This document shows positions 10,403-20,639 of a stretch of DNA of 64,000 nt, piece by piece (within the stretch, counting starts at the first letter, position 1; every line of letters starts with the position of its first letter). This DNA is from Tridacna crocea (lineage: Eukaryota; Mollusca; Bivalvia; Cardiida; Cardiidae), in the NCBI GenBank assembly GCA_943736015.1, contig OX031070.1:37750173-37814172 (forward strand), given 5' to 3'. The position numbers were made by a program, and so were the translations under genes. The notes beneath the pieces are model-generated. The model did no database searches and had not been told where the DNA came from. It saw only the letters and a list, made by a program, of their open reading frames with translations.

Positions 10403-10795
10403 CATACATACATACATGTACATACATACATACGTATATACACATATGTACACAGATACATACATAGATACATACCTACATAGTTACATACACAAATACA
10501 TATATACACACATACATAGATACATACATACACAAATACATAGATATATACATACACACATACATAGATACATACATACATACAAACGTATACACATACA
10601 TACATACATATATGTACATACATACATACATACATACGCACATACACACATACATAGATACATACATAGATACATACATACAAACGTACTAACAAACATA
10701 ATTATATATATATATTCATACGTACATTCATACGTACGTACATACATACGTGCATACGTACATACATACATGTTATATACCGGTATATACGCACA

Positions 10796-10829
<34 letters not shown>

Positions 10830-10840
10830 CATACGTTTTA
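10372..10840. repeat. TACA (CATA) microsatellite
   Basis: About 470 bp of imperfect tetranucleotide repeat. It opens every frame on both strands, giving spurious Tyr/Ile/His/Thr and Tyr/Val/Cys/Met proteins. Confidence 0.95.
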
Positions 10841-11414
10841 TCTGCAATTTGGCAAGAAAATGCCTTTATCCATGTAGAAAACTAACGACAAAAATGACAG
10901 ACATCGTTTTAAAGTAAACAAACAACGTTCATACATGAAATACAGCAGACGACATGGAATACAATGAACGTAAATACCACATAAAAAAAAAAAAAACGGA
11001 CAATTTATGCACTGAATGAATTTATATATGTACAAGTCTACTGTTCAAGGGACCAATTTGTATTGTGAACATAACTGAGTTGGTAGAAAAACAGCTTCTA
11101 GACGTCTCTAAGTTACTACTTGAATACAGAGAACTTCGGTGCGACTGTACCCTTAAAAACAAACAAAAACAACTAAACATAATATCGGGGTAGCAAGAAA
11201 CGTTACAGTCATCAGTTTTATAAACTAGGCTCTTCACGCCATTTAATTTCGTCTCGACAAATTGAATAGATGTGACACATCACGCAAAAAAGGACCATCT
11301 GGGAATTCTGTTCACCAGTTAGATGAAAATCAGTGACAGTGCAGGTCATTTTAAGCTGATAATTCAAAAATGATTGTATAACAGGGTACAATGACCACTT
11401 TTCATACAGAATAT
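10841..11414. other. no gene seen
   Basis: No repeat recognised. A minus-strand open stretch at 11022-11237 with several cysteines lacks a convincing start context or splice pair. Confidence 0.4.
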
Positions 11415-11530
11415 GTCATTAAAGCGAAAAGTGTCAACCCTGGTCAGCCTGCGCAATTTGCGCAGTCTGACCAGGGTTGACACTTTTCACAGTTCACAGA
11501 AGGTCCCTTTTTGGGTGATGGATCACAAAT
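11415..11530. mobile_element. family D-like hairpin, variant arms
   Basis: Arms GTCAACCCTGGTCAGCCTG and CAGTCTGACCAGGGTTGAC around CGCAATTTGCG; the arm sequence differs from other D copies yet both arms changed together. Confidence 0.65.
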
Positions 11531-11724
11531 ATAATGATATATAATAATAAATAAATACAATATTAAAGATATACAGGTAAATGTCCCTTACCATGTCAAT
11601 ATATCAATACATAGGGGGCAATGAACCCAATGGACGTTTATAACATCACAAGTTGATTTTTTGCGAACAATAAACACAGAATTTTATAAAGCAGTAACTT
11701 ACCTTGGGCTTGCATTTGCTTGGA

Positions 11725-11840
11725 GCTGGGGAGAAAATATCGCCGGTTCACTTCAAAAACCTCGTAACTACAGCTTGAAACAGCTTGTTTCAAGCTGTAG
11801 TTACGAGGTTTTTGAAGTAAACCGACCGTATGATATATGG
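11725..11840. mobile_element. family G palindrome
   Basis: CACTTCAAAAACCTCGTAAC and its complement flank ACAGCTTGAAACAGCTTGTT; outer arms ATATCGCCGGTT and AACCGACCGTAT are a decayed extension of the palindrome. Confidence 0.7.
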
Positions 11841-12052
11841 CGAGACCGAATGTTGCACAAAACATTTTTCCCAGGTTGCAAGGAAACAAAATTATGCTTT
11901 AGTTGGTATTTGTTGTTATTTGTGAATGACAGATAAATATTATAAAGCAACATTTCGACCATTCAGATTGGACACCAATCTGAAGGTAGGCTGCATACGG
12001 TTACGTCATTATACCATATTTGGGATCATATTTGATGCTGCCAGATACGGCT

Positions 12053-13835
12053 TTTTAGCTCACCTGAGCACAACGTGCTCAGGGGGAGCTATTGTGACCG
12101 GTCATCGTCCGGCGTCCGTCCGTCCGTCCGTCCGTTAACAATTTCTTTAAAAATCTTCTCCAAAACCAGTAGGCCAATCTTGATAAAACTTGGCAGGAAT
12201 GTTCCTTGGGTGAAGCTCTACAAAAGTTGTTAAAAGAATTTAATTCCAACAAAAACTCTGGTTGCCATGGCAACAAAATGGCTGAAAATGGAAAAAATCT
12301 TTAAAAATCTTCTTGTGACAAACCATAAGGCCGGGAGCATTCATATTTTGTATAAAGCATCATTGGGTGACCCTTTACCAAAATTGTTAAAATTATTCCC
12401 CTGGGGTCATATTTGGGCTTTGCCCAGGCGCACCCTATTTTACATAGAAACAAAGAAGGAAAGCTTTAAAAAATCTTCTTCTGACAAACCATAATGGCTA
12501 GATCATTCATATTTGGTATGTAGCATTATCTGATGATCTTCTACCAAAATTGTTAAAATTATTCCTCTGCTGTCATATTTGGGCTCTGCCCGGGCGCACT
12601 CTATTTTAAAATCTTTAAAAATTTTCTTGTGACAAAACATAAGGTTGGGAGCATTCATATTTTGTTTGAAACATCATTGGGTGACCCCTTACCAAAATTG
12701 TTAAAATCATTCCCATGGGGTCATATTTGGGCTTTGCCCGGGCGCACTCTATTTTACATAGAAACAAAGAAGGAAAGCTTTAAAACTTCTTCTGGTGACA
12801 AATCATAATGGCTAGAACATTCCTATTTAGTGTGTAGCATTAACTGATGATCTTCTACCAAAATTGTTGAAATTATCCTTCTGCGGTCATATTTGGGCTC
12901 TGCCCGGGCGCACCCTATTTTACAATCTTTAAAAATCTTCTTGTGACAAACTATAAGGCGGAGGGCATTCATATTTTGTTTGAAGCATCATTGGGTGACC
13001 CCTTACCAAAATTGTTAAAATTATTCCCCTTTGGTCATATTTGGGCTTTGCCCGGGGACACCCTATTTTACATAGAAACAAAGAAGGAAACCTTTAATAA
13101 ATCTTTTTCTGACAAACCGTAATGGCTAGAGCATTCATATTTGCTATGTAGCAAAATCTGATTAATCTTCTACCAAAATTGCTAGAATTATCCCTCTGCG
13201 GTCATATTTGGGCTCTGCCGGGGCGCACCCTATCTTACATAGAAACAAAGAAGGAAATCTTTTAAAAATCTACTTGTGACAAACCATAAAGGCTAGAGCA
13301 TTCATATTTTGCATGTAGCATCATCTAGTGACCCTTTATAAAAATAATTAAAATTATCCCCTTGGGGTCATATTTTGGCTCTGTGCCCTGGTGCACACTA
13401 TTTCACATAGAATCATAGAAGGAAATCTTTTAAAATCAATTCAATCTAAAAAGGAGAAATTGTTTGTAACAAGCAATTTCTCCTTTCTCACAATCTTTTC
13501 TACCATATAGATCACTTATTTTTCATTTTAGATACATTTTAAAATGTCGTATGCAATTTGTTTCAATTTGGAACTGTCTAAAATTTGGTCGTCTGGTAAT
13601 GGCTAAACTACAAGTCAAAAAGGGAACAAGACACTGTGAAGAGAAAAAATGATGATAAGCAGCAGCTTTTAGCTCCACTGGCTAAAGACAAAGAAGAAAA
13701 TCTGTAAACATATTTTTGTGACAAACCCCAGGGTATGCCTTATTTGAAAAGAGTTAATAGCCTGCCCTTGATAAACCATATAAGTTACAAATATACTCAG
13801 GTGAGCGATATAGGACCATCATGGTCCTCTTGTTT
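12053..13835 (+). mobile_element. P element: pearl-like, tandem-repeat core
   Basis: 5' hairpin CCTGAGCACAACGTGCTCAGG region at 12064, GTCCGTCCGTCCG tract, then about seven units of 150-170 bp (GGGTGACCCCTTACCAAAAT ... TCATATTTGGGCTTTGCCC), ending CAGGTGAGCGATATAGGACC with terminal hairpin AGGACCATCATGGTCCT. Bivalve pearl elements are known to have such a tandem core of about 160 bp; identity with that family is inference. Confidence 0.7.
13440..13607 (-). mobile_element. degenerate family A/B MITE inside P1
   Basis: Hairpin GGAGAAATTGTTTGTAACAA with complement, then GCAATTTGTTTCAATTTGG and GTCGTCTGGTAATGGC. It interrupts the tandem units of the P element near its 3' end. Confidence 0.55.
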
Positions 13836-13894
13836 CCTCGTCCTGTCTGATTTTACATTGGCGTAACGCATGTAGTTTCAGTCAAAAAGGTTAT

Positions 13895-14058
13895 AGGTCT
13901 GCATAAGAAACCCCAGGAACTTGCAAAAGGCGCCTAGTGCATCTTGGACTGATAGCAAAAAGTTTCGACTAGGGTCAGCCTGCGCGAGCTGCGCAGGCTG
14001 ACCTGAGTCGATACTTTTTGCAGATGCGTTAAACCACCCTTTTACAGGGCGTAACTCA
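13895..14058. mobile_element. family D MITE, partial
   Basis: Hairpin GGGTCAGCCTGCGCGAGC / GCGCAGGCTGACCTGAGTC at 13972-14011, then ATACTTTTTGCAGATGCG and a decayed right module CCACCCTTTTACAGGGCG. Confidence 0.7.
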
Positions 14059-14138
14059 TTTTCGCTTGGACCCAATATTTTCTTTTCGCGGGATAACGTC
14101 CCGTTTAGGACGTAAATGTCACAATGCTGGCACGTTCA

Positions 14139-14146
14139 TGACGTCA
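14139..14146. promoter_or_regulatory. CRE-type octamer upstream of candidate gene
   Basis: Perfect TGACGTCA, 22 bp before the ATG of the candidate gene. CREs close to start sites are common in animal promoters; no TATA box is nearby. Eight-mers occur by chance, so this is only supportive. Confidence 0.3.
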
Positions 14147-14168
14147 CAACTGTAATTGCAGACTAGGT

Positions 14169-14694
14169 ATGGTGGCGTTGAAAGGAAAGTTTATTGTCGA
14201 AGAACAATTATATTTGTGGCCTGTGGAGGAAGAAGTTAGTAATTTTTAGAAGTTCTTCTTTTCATTTTAGCTTTGTAACGCCGATGTTTTGATGATGCAA
14301 GGATTACATTTTTTTTTATTATAAATTAAAAATTCTCCCTACTGTATAGAATGTAATATCGTTGAATTATCTAAAATCGCGATGTACGGTGTATGGAAGT
14401 TGGCGACCATTTTGTTTTTTTGTTGTAAGTCACGTGATTTTGTGTCAGATCGAGACTGATGATGTCATACCATTTATTAATTGTGTCATTCCCTGCGAAA
14501 ATTGCAGGAAAATGAGGCTGGATAGAAAAATCGACAAACTTGAAAAACTCATTTTCAACACATGTCATTCCGCCAAGGGAAATTCCGTTTGCCATAAAAA
14601 TTACCGACTATTTCAGGATGAAACGGCCTTTGAAAAAAAAAATACTCTTCCACCTGGATTTGCTGTCAATGGCTACCACATGACCGTTGACTAG
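14169..14694 (+). CDS. candidate two-exon gene, unknown product (~103 aa)
   Basis: I do not recognise the product. Exon 1 would be 14169-14234 (22 codons, starting MVALKGKFIVEE and ending in EEE) with a purine at -3 and G at +4, ending at the donor GTTAGT. Exon 2 would be 14449-14694 after TTTTGTGTCAG, 81 codons to TAG. Both exons are phase 0, so the 214-bp intron preserves frame. The joined product is charged and Cys-rich: CVIPCENCRKM near residues 34-44, a Lys/Asp helix-like stretch, then CHSAKGNSVCH, and an end of VNGYHMTVD. The Cys/His spacing could suit metal binding, but no known family fits. No repeat family overlaps it, unlike most of the window. An A10 run in exon 2 is a risk for a hidden frameshift. 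No AATAAA is seen close downstream. Alternatively the open stretch is chance. Confidence 0.35.
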
Positions 14695-14926
14695 TGCCGT
14701 ACTTCGCGAATATATTTGCATAACAAAATGTCTGCTCTCTTTCGGATGTGTCATATACGTACCGAAATATTTTTTGTGGATATTTAAAAAGAAAAAATGG
14801 ACATGTCCTGTATCCTTGAAGGACATTAATTGCTTAACACGTCCAGGCGATTGGGGTTTCATTTCGTAGTATCCCCATTATTTAAGTTGGCAAGAGCCGA
14901 AGCTTAACATCGCGATAAACAGTGTT

Positions 14927-15155
14927 TTAACCCTTTACCAAACGACAAGATTTTTGACTGGTCCAGATTGAAAGCACTTGTAGACGACAAAATAAACATA
15001 ACTCAAAAATTGAAATTTGATTACAGCAGGGTAGAAAACATTGTGGGAAAAGGAGAAAATGCTGGTTACCAGCATTTTCTCCTTTTCCCATAATGTTTTC
15101 AGAAAGTTTCTATCTCAGGGTCGTAAAAACCAGGGATTGTTTGGGGAAGGGTTAG
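14927..15155 (-). mobile_element. TTAA family A MITE
   Basis: Left TTAA-CCCTTTACCAAACGAC; the right end has mutated to TTAG after GTTTGGGGAAGGG. Hairpin complete. Confidence 0.85.
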
Positions 15156-15275
15156 TGGTGCTTATTTGGTATTGCGCATTTTGTTTGACAAAATAAGGGT
15201 CATTTCATAAGACTAGCTCATGGTGTCATACCACGCCCAGATTTGATTAAATATACACGTCTTTGTACCATTTTG

Positions 15276-15623
15276 CGTTGTCTGCGCAGGTCATATCCTT
15301 GGACCTGTCTTATATGACGCATCACTCTCCCCGATATCGGGGATACCGTATAGTAATACGCGCTATAAAGTAGCAATGGAGAAACTGGCTTTTATCAATA
15401 CGTTTCAGGAAAAGTCAGGCCTATTTTAGCTCCAGATTTCTCTAAACTGCTGATCACAGCTGAGTGAATGGAACGACGAAACGTTTCATTGAGTAAACGC
15501 TTATTTTAGTTTGAAATTCAAAGTAACGGTTGTTGCGTATAGGAAAGTGGTTCGGTTCTGTACCAGGGATGCCCAAATTAGACAGATAAGTATTTATAGA
15601 ATGCCATCTAGCGGGAGATAATC
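15276..15623 (-). mobile_element. family E element, 348 bp, with 9-bp TSD
   Basis: Starts CGTTGTCTGCGC and ends GCGGGAGATAATC, flanked on both sides by ACCATTTTG (15267-15275 and 15624-15632). This copy fixes the element boundaries. Confidence 0.9.
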
Positions 15624-15799
15624 ACCATTTTGTGGCCGCAAACTTTAATAACAGTTAGTCAACATTCGGTTGGTGAAGGCACCAGTCAATTGTAGTACAA
15701 TAAATGTTTAAACGTTAAAACTTGAATTAGCACTGATTCTAGTTTAAATGACCATTACCCAGTTTATTGACAATTTAAATTCTAGCCGCTGTTTGGCCT

Positions 15800-16028
15800 T
15801 CAACTCTTTACCACACGAGAAAATTTTAGACTGGTCCAAATTGAAAGCATTTGCAGACGACAAAATAAAGGTGACTGAAAAATTGAAATTTGTTCTGGGA
15901 AGGGTAGAAAACACTGTGGGAAAAGGAGAAAATGCTGGTTACCAGCATTTTCTCCTTTTCCCACAGTGTTTTCAAAAGGCTTCTTTCTCAGGGGCGTCAA
16001 AAGTAGGGATTGTGTGGTAATGGGTTAA
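15800..16028 (-). mobile_element. TTAA family A MITE
   Basis: Left end mutated to TCAA-CTCTTTACCACACGAG, right GTGTGGTAATGGG-TTAA. Hairpin perfect across AAAATGCTGGTTACCAGC. Shares its right TTAA with the next copy. Confidence 0.85.
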
Positions 16029-16254
16029 CTCTTTACTAATCGACAAAATGTCAAACTAATCCAATTTGAAACTTTGCGGATAACAAATTAAATTCAATTT
16101 AAATTTCTGATTTCTATCTTTGATAGGGCAAAGGAAACGTGAGAAAACGAAAAACTGCTGGTCACAGCATTTTCTCCTTTTCCCATAATGTTTTCAAGAG
16201 GTTTGTCCTTATTAACGGGTCATTAAAACACGGGATTGTGAGGCAAAGAATTAA
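16025..16254 (-). mobile_element. TTAA family A MITE, older copy
   Basis: TTAA-CTCTTTACTAATCGAC to GTGAGGCAAAGAA-TTAA; hairpin arms partly decayed (AAAACTGCTGGTCACAGC). Head-to-tail with the preceding copy. Confidence 0.75.
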
Positions 16255-16829
16255 GTGTTCTGTGGAAATACGGGCGCACGTGGCGATAAGATACTCTTTC
16301 GTTATTATTTTGGAAATACGATATTTCGCCGGATATATTACATATGATATGTCACGTTATTCTTCATTTCACTTTTTCATAAAATTATTTCAAAGCGATA
16401 AAATAGTTTTTGGTTTAAGTTTGTATCCCATTCATTTTTATCTTCGTTGTAGAAACGATAACAGTTCAGCTAGGATAATTAAAATGACTCGTTAGAAGGA
16501 AATAATTCAAGAAAAGGACAACAGGTACTACAAAAGTATATTAATAATATTATTTTGATTATCCTCTCCTGAATTATTAGGGCCTAATGCTAAAAATAAC
16601 TTGGCATTTTGATTATCCTCAACTAAATTATCAGGGCATACCGCTTTGTAACTTGAAGCGATTTCACTGACTATGGACGCTTGCATTGCGGACGATCTAG
16701 ATCAAGATCAGATGGTACAGAACATGCAGTCAGATCTTTGATTTCCCGTTACAATGTTTTTTTCTTTTTAATTTTCACTATTTGGATTCTTATGAATACT
16801 TATAAATTTCAATTCGACTCCGATAGCAG
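16255..16829. other. no gene seen; small duplication and C remnant
   Basis: ATTTTGATTATCCTC with ATTATCAGGGC is duplicated at about 16552-16590 and 16607-16637. A decayed family C hairpin (AGATCAAGATCAGATGG) lies at 16695-16742. The open stretch over 16139-16495 begins inside the A copy. Confidence 0.45.
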
Positions 16830-17245
16830 TTAATTCATTCTTTACCGAACGACAAAATTTTAGATTTGTCCAAATTGAAAACATTAGCAGACGACAAAAT
16901 AAATATGATCAAATTATGTAAATTTCTCATTTGGAAGGGAAGAGAATAATGTGGAAATAGGAGAAAATGCTGGTTACCAGCATTTTCTCCTTGTTACACA
17001 ATGTTTTCAAAGTCCTCTATCTGCCTAATTGATCAAACCTATGAGATTGGTTTATGTCGATTTAGCTTTTGCAAACAATGTGGAAAAAAGGAGAAGATGC
17101 TTGTAACCAACAATTTCCCGTTTTCCCACAACGTTTTCTACCCTACTGGAAACAAACTGCAATTTTTTAGTTTGGTTTATTTTGGCGTCTACAACTGCTT
17201 TTTGTTTGGACCAGTCTAACATTATGTCGTTTGGTAAAGAGTTAA
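16830..17245. mobile_element. two fused family A MITEs
   Basis: A TTAA-type left end (TTAATTCATTCTTTACCG), one hairpin at 16960-16990, a second decayed hairpin at 17085-17125, and a right end GTTTGGTAAAGAG-TTAA. The inner ends between the cores are missing. Confidence 0.65.
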
Positions 17246-17383
17246 CCTAGCTGAAAGCGCTAATCACAATGGGAGTGTCCTTGTGCAAAGCACGCCATAG
17301 CTTCAGCCTTGTACTTGTGAAACCATGGAAACGCACAAATAAGTCTGCAAAACTGTGATTTGAATAAAATGAGTGGTGATTTG

Positions 17384-17642
17384 GCAAAAGGGGGCTTAGT
17401 ACATCTCCGAAATACATTTTACTAAACAATTCATACCATTATTATAGAGCCATAACACCAGTTTTCCTCTTACAGCTAGCTAAATCACGGGGTAAGATGG
17501 TCCGTGGATCATGCAGAAAAATTGACCTATGGCAAAAAAGTTTCGACCCAGGTCACCCTGCGCAGAGTGCGCAGGCTGACCTGGGTCGATACTTTTTTTT
17601 GAAGATGTATTATGGCCCCTTTTCGTAGAATATAGCTCACAA
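17384..17642. mobile_element. family D MITE, both ends present
   Basis: Left AAAAGGGGGCTTAGTACATC, hairpin CCCAGGTCACCCTGCGCAG / GCGCAGGCTGACCTGGG, right ATTATGGCCCCTTTTCGTAG. Confidence 0.75.
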
Positions 17643-17697
17643 TTTGTTGAAAGTGGCAACCGTCAAAGAAACTGCCTGCAGTGAGGAAGAATCCTGG

Positions 17698-17890
17698 GTC
17701 TATATTCACCAACCATTCTTAAGAACATTCTCTGTCTTATTTTTCAAGAGACTCACGGTGAAAGTAACAGGACTTCTGATTGGCTAAACCAAATGGTTTA
17801 GCCAATCAGAAGTTCTGTTACTTTCACATTGACAGAAAACTGAAGATTTAGACTGTGAATGTTCTTAAGAATGGTTGGTGAATACAGACC
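17698..17890. mobile_element. family F element, full palindrome
   Basis: Outer arms ATTCACCAACCATTCTTAAG and CTTAAGAATGGTTGGTGAAT, inner palindrome CTGATTGGCTAAACCAAATG. The clearest full-length F copy in the window, about 193 bp. Confidence 0.8.
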
Positions 17891-18063
17891 TTGATCGACA
17901 ATGGCCTAAAAGAACGGTACTAGTTAACGGCACCTTGTCATGGGATCGAATGGTATTTGTAATCACTCTGGTAATCGTTTTGGTGGGTGGGGGTGTGAGA
18001 TAGGAAAGCTGCAAGCCCCAGACACAATCCTCGTTCGAGGTACTTAGTCCCCGATTTCAATTT

Positions 18064-18475
18064 CCTTAAGCAAGACAATTCAGTACACGACCAACCAACG
18101 AACCGACGAACCAACCAACTGACCATCGAACTAACGAACTAACAACCAACCAACGTACCAACCAACGAACCAACGTTTTAACCAACCCACCAACCATCAA
18201 ACCAACAAACCAACCAACCAACCAACTAATCAATCAATCAATCAGATGAAATGATTTTAACCAACCAACGAACCGACGAACCAACCAACTGAACATCGAA
18301 ATATCGAACCAACAACCAACCAACCCACAGCCAACCAACGTACCGACCAACGAACCAACGTTTTAACCAACCCACCAACCATCAAACCAACCAACCAACT
18401 AACCAACCAACTAACTAATCAATCAATCAATCAATCAATCAAATGAAATGATTAAATAAATAAATAAATCGGAGT
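18064..18475. repeat. CCAA/CAAT satellite, duplicated block
   Basis: Tetranucleotide tract in which a block of about 180 bp (ACCGACGAACCAACCAACTG ... AATCAATCAATCA ... GATGAAATGATT) occurs twice, at about 18070-18255 and 18262-18455. Confidence 0.8.
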
Positions 18476-18674
18476 CGGAACAATACGAAGAATTAAACTG
18501 ATAAGAAAGGGTACGGATTGGATACATAAGTACTTAAACTGTACTCGTAAAGAAACTAAAATACTGACACGATTTAAAACCCTTTGCTCTTATCCTATAT
18601 TGCAAAAAGTGATTGCAAAACGCAACCGTTTACAGCTTCAGAATACACTAATTTTTAATCTAGGATAATAAAAG

Positions 18675-18765
18675 GAAATCTGGCATCGAAGAATGTAGAT
18701 CAAGATCAGACTGCACGAATGTACAGTCTGATCTTGATCTCTATTCTTCGCAAAGGCCACTAGAG
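18675..18765. mobile_element. family C hairpin
   Basis: AGATCAAGATCAGACTGCAC / GTACAGTCTGATCTTGATC around GAAT; outer arms GAAGAATGTAGA and CTATTCTTCG still pair. Confidence 0.65.
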
Positions 18766-19231
18766 ATCGGAATTTTAATAGAAAGTCTACATGAGTACCA
18801 GTCCAGTTTTTAAGGCGGAGCCAAGTGTAACGGACCGCAAAGAATGGGCGTTAGCCTACGGTTGACTGGTTCTGGCTACTCTTTTAAAAACACGGCTTCG
18901 GCAGTACCGGTGCTATATATTGGCGAAATCTCAAGGCTGTATGTAGAAAAACATTCTTCGCACCACTTAGTATTTTTATTACATACTAGTGGGTGGATTC
19001 GCTCAAGAAAAAAACACAATATTTCCCGTTTTATTCCTGAGTTTAATTCTAAAATTTCGATCACAGCGAGATAATTTTAAATGATATATATGTATATCAT
19101 TTTATGCTAATTTACTGAGATAAAATTTTGACTGGATAATACTAGGATATTTTTTTTCTTTTCTTTTTTTCATTTAGTAAGACTGTATAATTAAGTTGGG
19201 TTGCGGAGGACTTTGTGGAGCGGAAAAAAAG

Positions 19232-19289
19232 ATGAAGATGAAATTGTACGTGGGATTGTGTCTTATCGCAGTGACACTGGCAGCTGATT
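19232..19289 (+). CDS. signal-peptide exon of a secreted/membrane protein (partial)
   Basis: The exon would run 19178-19289: a pyrimidine tract (19151-19175) and TTTAG acceptor, 54 nt of 5' untranslated sequence, ATG at 19232, then MKMKLYVGLCLIAVTLAAD and a strong donor T|GTAAGT at 19290. The peptide has a Lys n-region, a 13-residue hydrophobic core and small residues before Asp, as a cleavable signal peptide should. Unspliced, the frame stops nine codons later. First coding exons holding little more than a signal peptide, phase 1, are very common in animal secreted proteins. I could not identify the mature exons downstream; the presumed intron holds a dense TTAA-element cluster. The weak in-frame second Met (19238) is an alternative start. 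Confidence 0.45.
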
Positions 19290-19344
19290 GTAAGTTAATT
19301 ATCATTTTTGAATAAGTTAAACTCTTTCTTTTCGCTGATTAAAT

Positions 19345-19600
19345 TTTAACTCTTTATTTTTTTTTGTACTATTGTTCGTAAACTAGTTTTAACTCACTCA
19401 TAGCATTTCTTTCTTTTTAGCAGAAGACAAATTAAATGTAGCTCAAGTGGTAAACTCTGTCGTTGAAAGGGTAAAAAGCATTGTGAGACAAGGAAAAAAA
19501 AATGCCTGTTTATTAGCATTTTCTCCTTTTTTTCAGAATGTTTTCAAATGCATTTTTTTGCAGTTGTTAAAACATGAGATTATTGTGGTAAAGGGCAAAT
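19345..19600 (-). mobile_element. family A MITE, degenerate
   Basis: CAGAAGACAAATTAAATGTAGC flank at 19420, hairpin AATGCCTGTTTATTAGCATT at 19500, right flank ATTATTGTGGTAAAGGGC. TTTTTAGCAG at 19414 looks like an acceptor but belongs to the repeat. Confidence 0.6.
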
Positions 19601-19691
19601 TTTATATTGAATCAAATTTATCGAAACTTTCGATTTCGATATCTTTTTTATGATTCTCAGTCTTTAACTAGACCAAAAATGCAAATTTTGT

Positions 19692-19920
19692 TTAACCCAT
19701 TACCACACAATTCCTACTTTTGACGACCCTGGGAAAGAAGCCTTTAGAAAACATTGAGGGAAACGGAGAATATGCTGGTAACCAGCATTTTCTCCTTTTC
19801 CAACAATGTTTTCTACTCATCACAAAACAAATTTCAAATTTTCAGTCACTTTTCTATTGTCATCTGCAAATGCTTTTGATTTGGACAAACCTAAAATATT
19901 GTCGTTTGGTAATGAGTTAA
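19692..19920 (+). mobile_element. TTAA family A MITE, intact
   Basis: TTAA-CCCATTACCACACAA to GTTTGGTAATGAG-TTAA; belongs to the CCCATTACC end variant. Shares its right TTAA with a C element. Confidence 0.85.
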
Positions 19921-20135
19921 CTCTTTGGCTGTTAATCGCGACTCACTGACCTTTTGCGGACAGTGTAGATCAAGATCAGACTGCACAGAACGTGCAGTCT
20001 GATCTTTGATCTACACTGTCAGATAAGGAGATATTATTCCATAAAACACTAAAACTTTGAAACAACAATATTTGGGTTATTAATATCGAATCGAAAATTG
20101 AATTTTAGTTATCTACGTAGCAGGATAAGGGTTAA
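19917..20135. mobile_element. TTAA family C MITE, intact
   Basis: TTAA-CTCTTTGGCTGTTAATCGC to GTAGCAGGATAAGGG-TTAA, hairpin GTGTAGATCAAGATCAGACT with complement. TTAA shared on both sides with A elements. Confidence 0.85.
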
Positions 20136-20357
20136 CTCTTACCACACAAGAAAATTTTAGACTGGTCCAAATTGAATGCATTTGCAGACGACAAAATAAA
20201 GGTGACTTAAAGTTAGAAATTTGTTCTGGGAAGGGTAGAAAACTGTGGGAAAAGGAGAAAATGCTGGTTACCAGAATTTTCTCCTTTTCCCATAGTGTTT
20301 TCAAAAGGCTTCTTTCTTAGGGGCGTCAAAAGTAGGGATTGTTTGGTAATGGGTTAA
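20132..20357 (-). mobile_element. TTAA family A MITE
   Basis: TTAA-CTCTTACCACACAAG to GTTTGGTAATGGG-TTAA; small deletions in the left hairpin flank. Confidence 0.8.
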
Positions 20358-20361
20358 TCCT

Positions 20362-20599
20362 TTAACCCTTTCCCAAACGACAAACTTTTGGACTAGACCA
20401 AATTGAAAGCATTTGCAGACGACAATTCAACTCTTGCTGAAAAGATGATTTCTGTCTATGATAGGGTAGAAAACATTGTGGGAAAAGGAGAAAATGCTGA
20501 TAAACAGGCATGTCAATTTTTGAGCCGCATTAGTTTTGTTGTCTGCAAATTCTTTGAAATTGGACTGGTCTAGGATAATGTCGTTTGGTAAAGAGTTAA
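20362..20599. mobile_element. TTAA family A MITE with two right-type ends
   Basis: Left arm CCCTTTCCCAAACGACAAAC with AAATTGAAAGCATTTGC, and right arm TTGTCTGCAAATTCTTTG to GTCGTTTGGTAAAGAG-TTAA: both halves carry the end that normally occurs only once. The hairpin is broken at ATGCTGATAAAC. Confidence 0.75.
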
Positions 20600-20639
20600 A
20601 CAAAATTAAATTTGTCGTCTGCAAACGCTTCCAATTGCG

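Noticed and set aside
10335..10877. 180-codon frame rich in Tyr-Ile-His-Thr, and several minus-strand frames
   Set aside because: Direct translation of the TACA microsatellite; all six frames are open for the same reason.
14608..14862. 84-codon minus-strand frame opposite the candidate gene
   Set aside because: No splice pair or start context; the + strand arrangement explains the region better, although neither is proven.
19414..19450. TTTTTAGCAG acceptor as second exon of the signal-peptide gene
   Set aside because: The downstream text GCAGAAGACAAATTAAATG is the normal right flank of a family A element.
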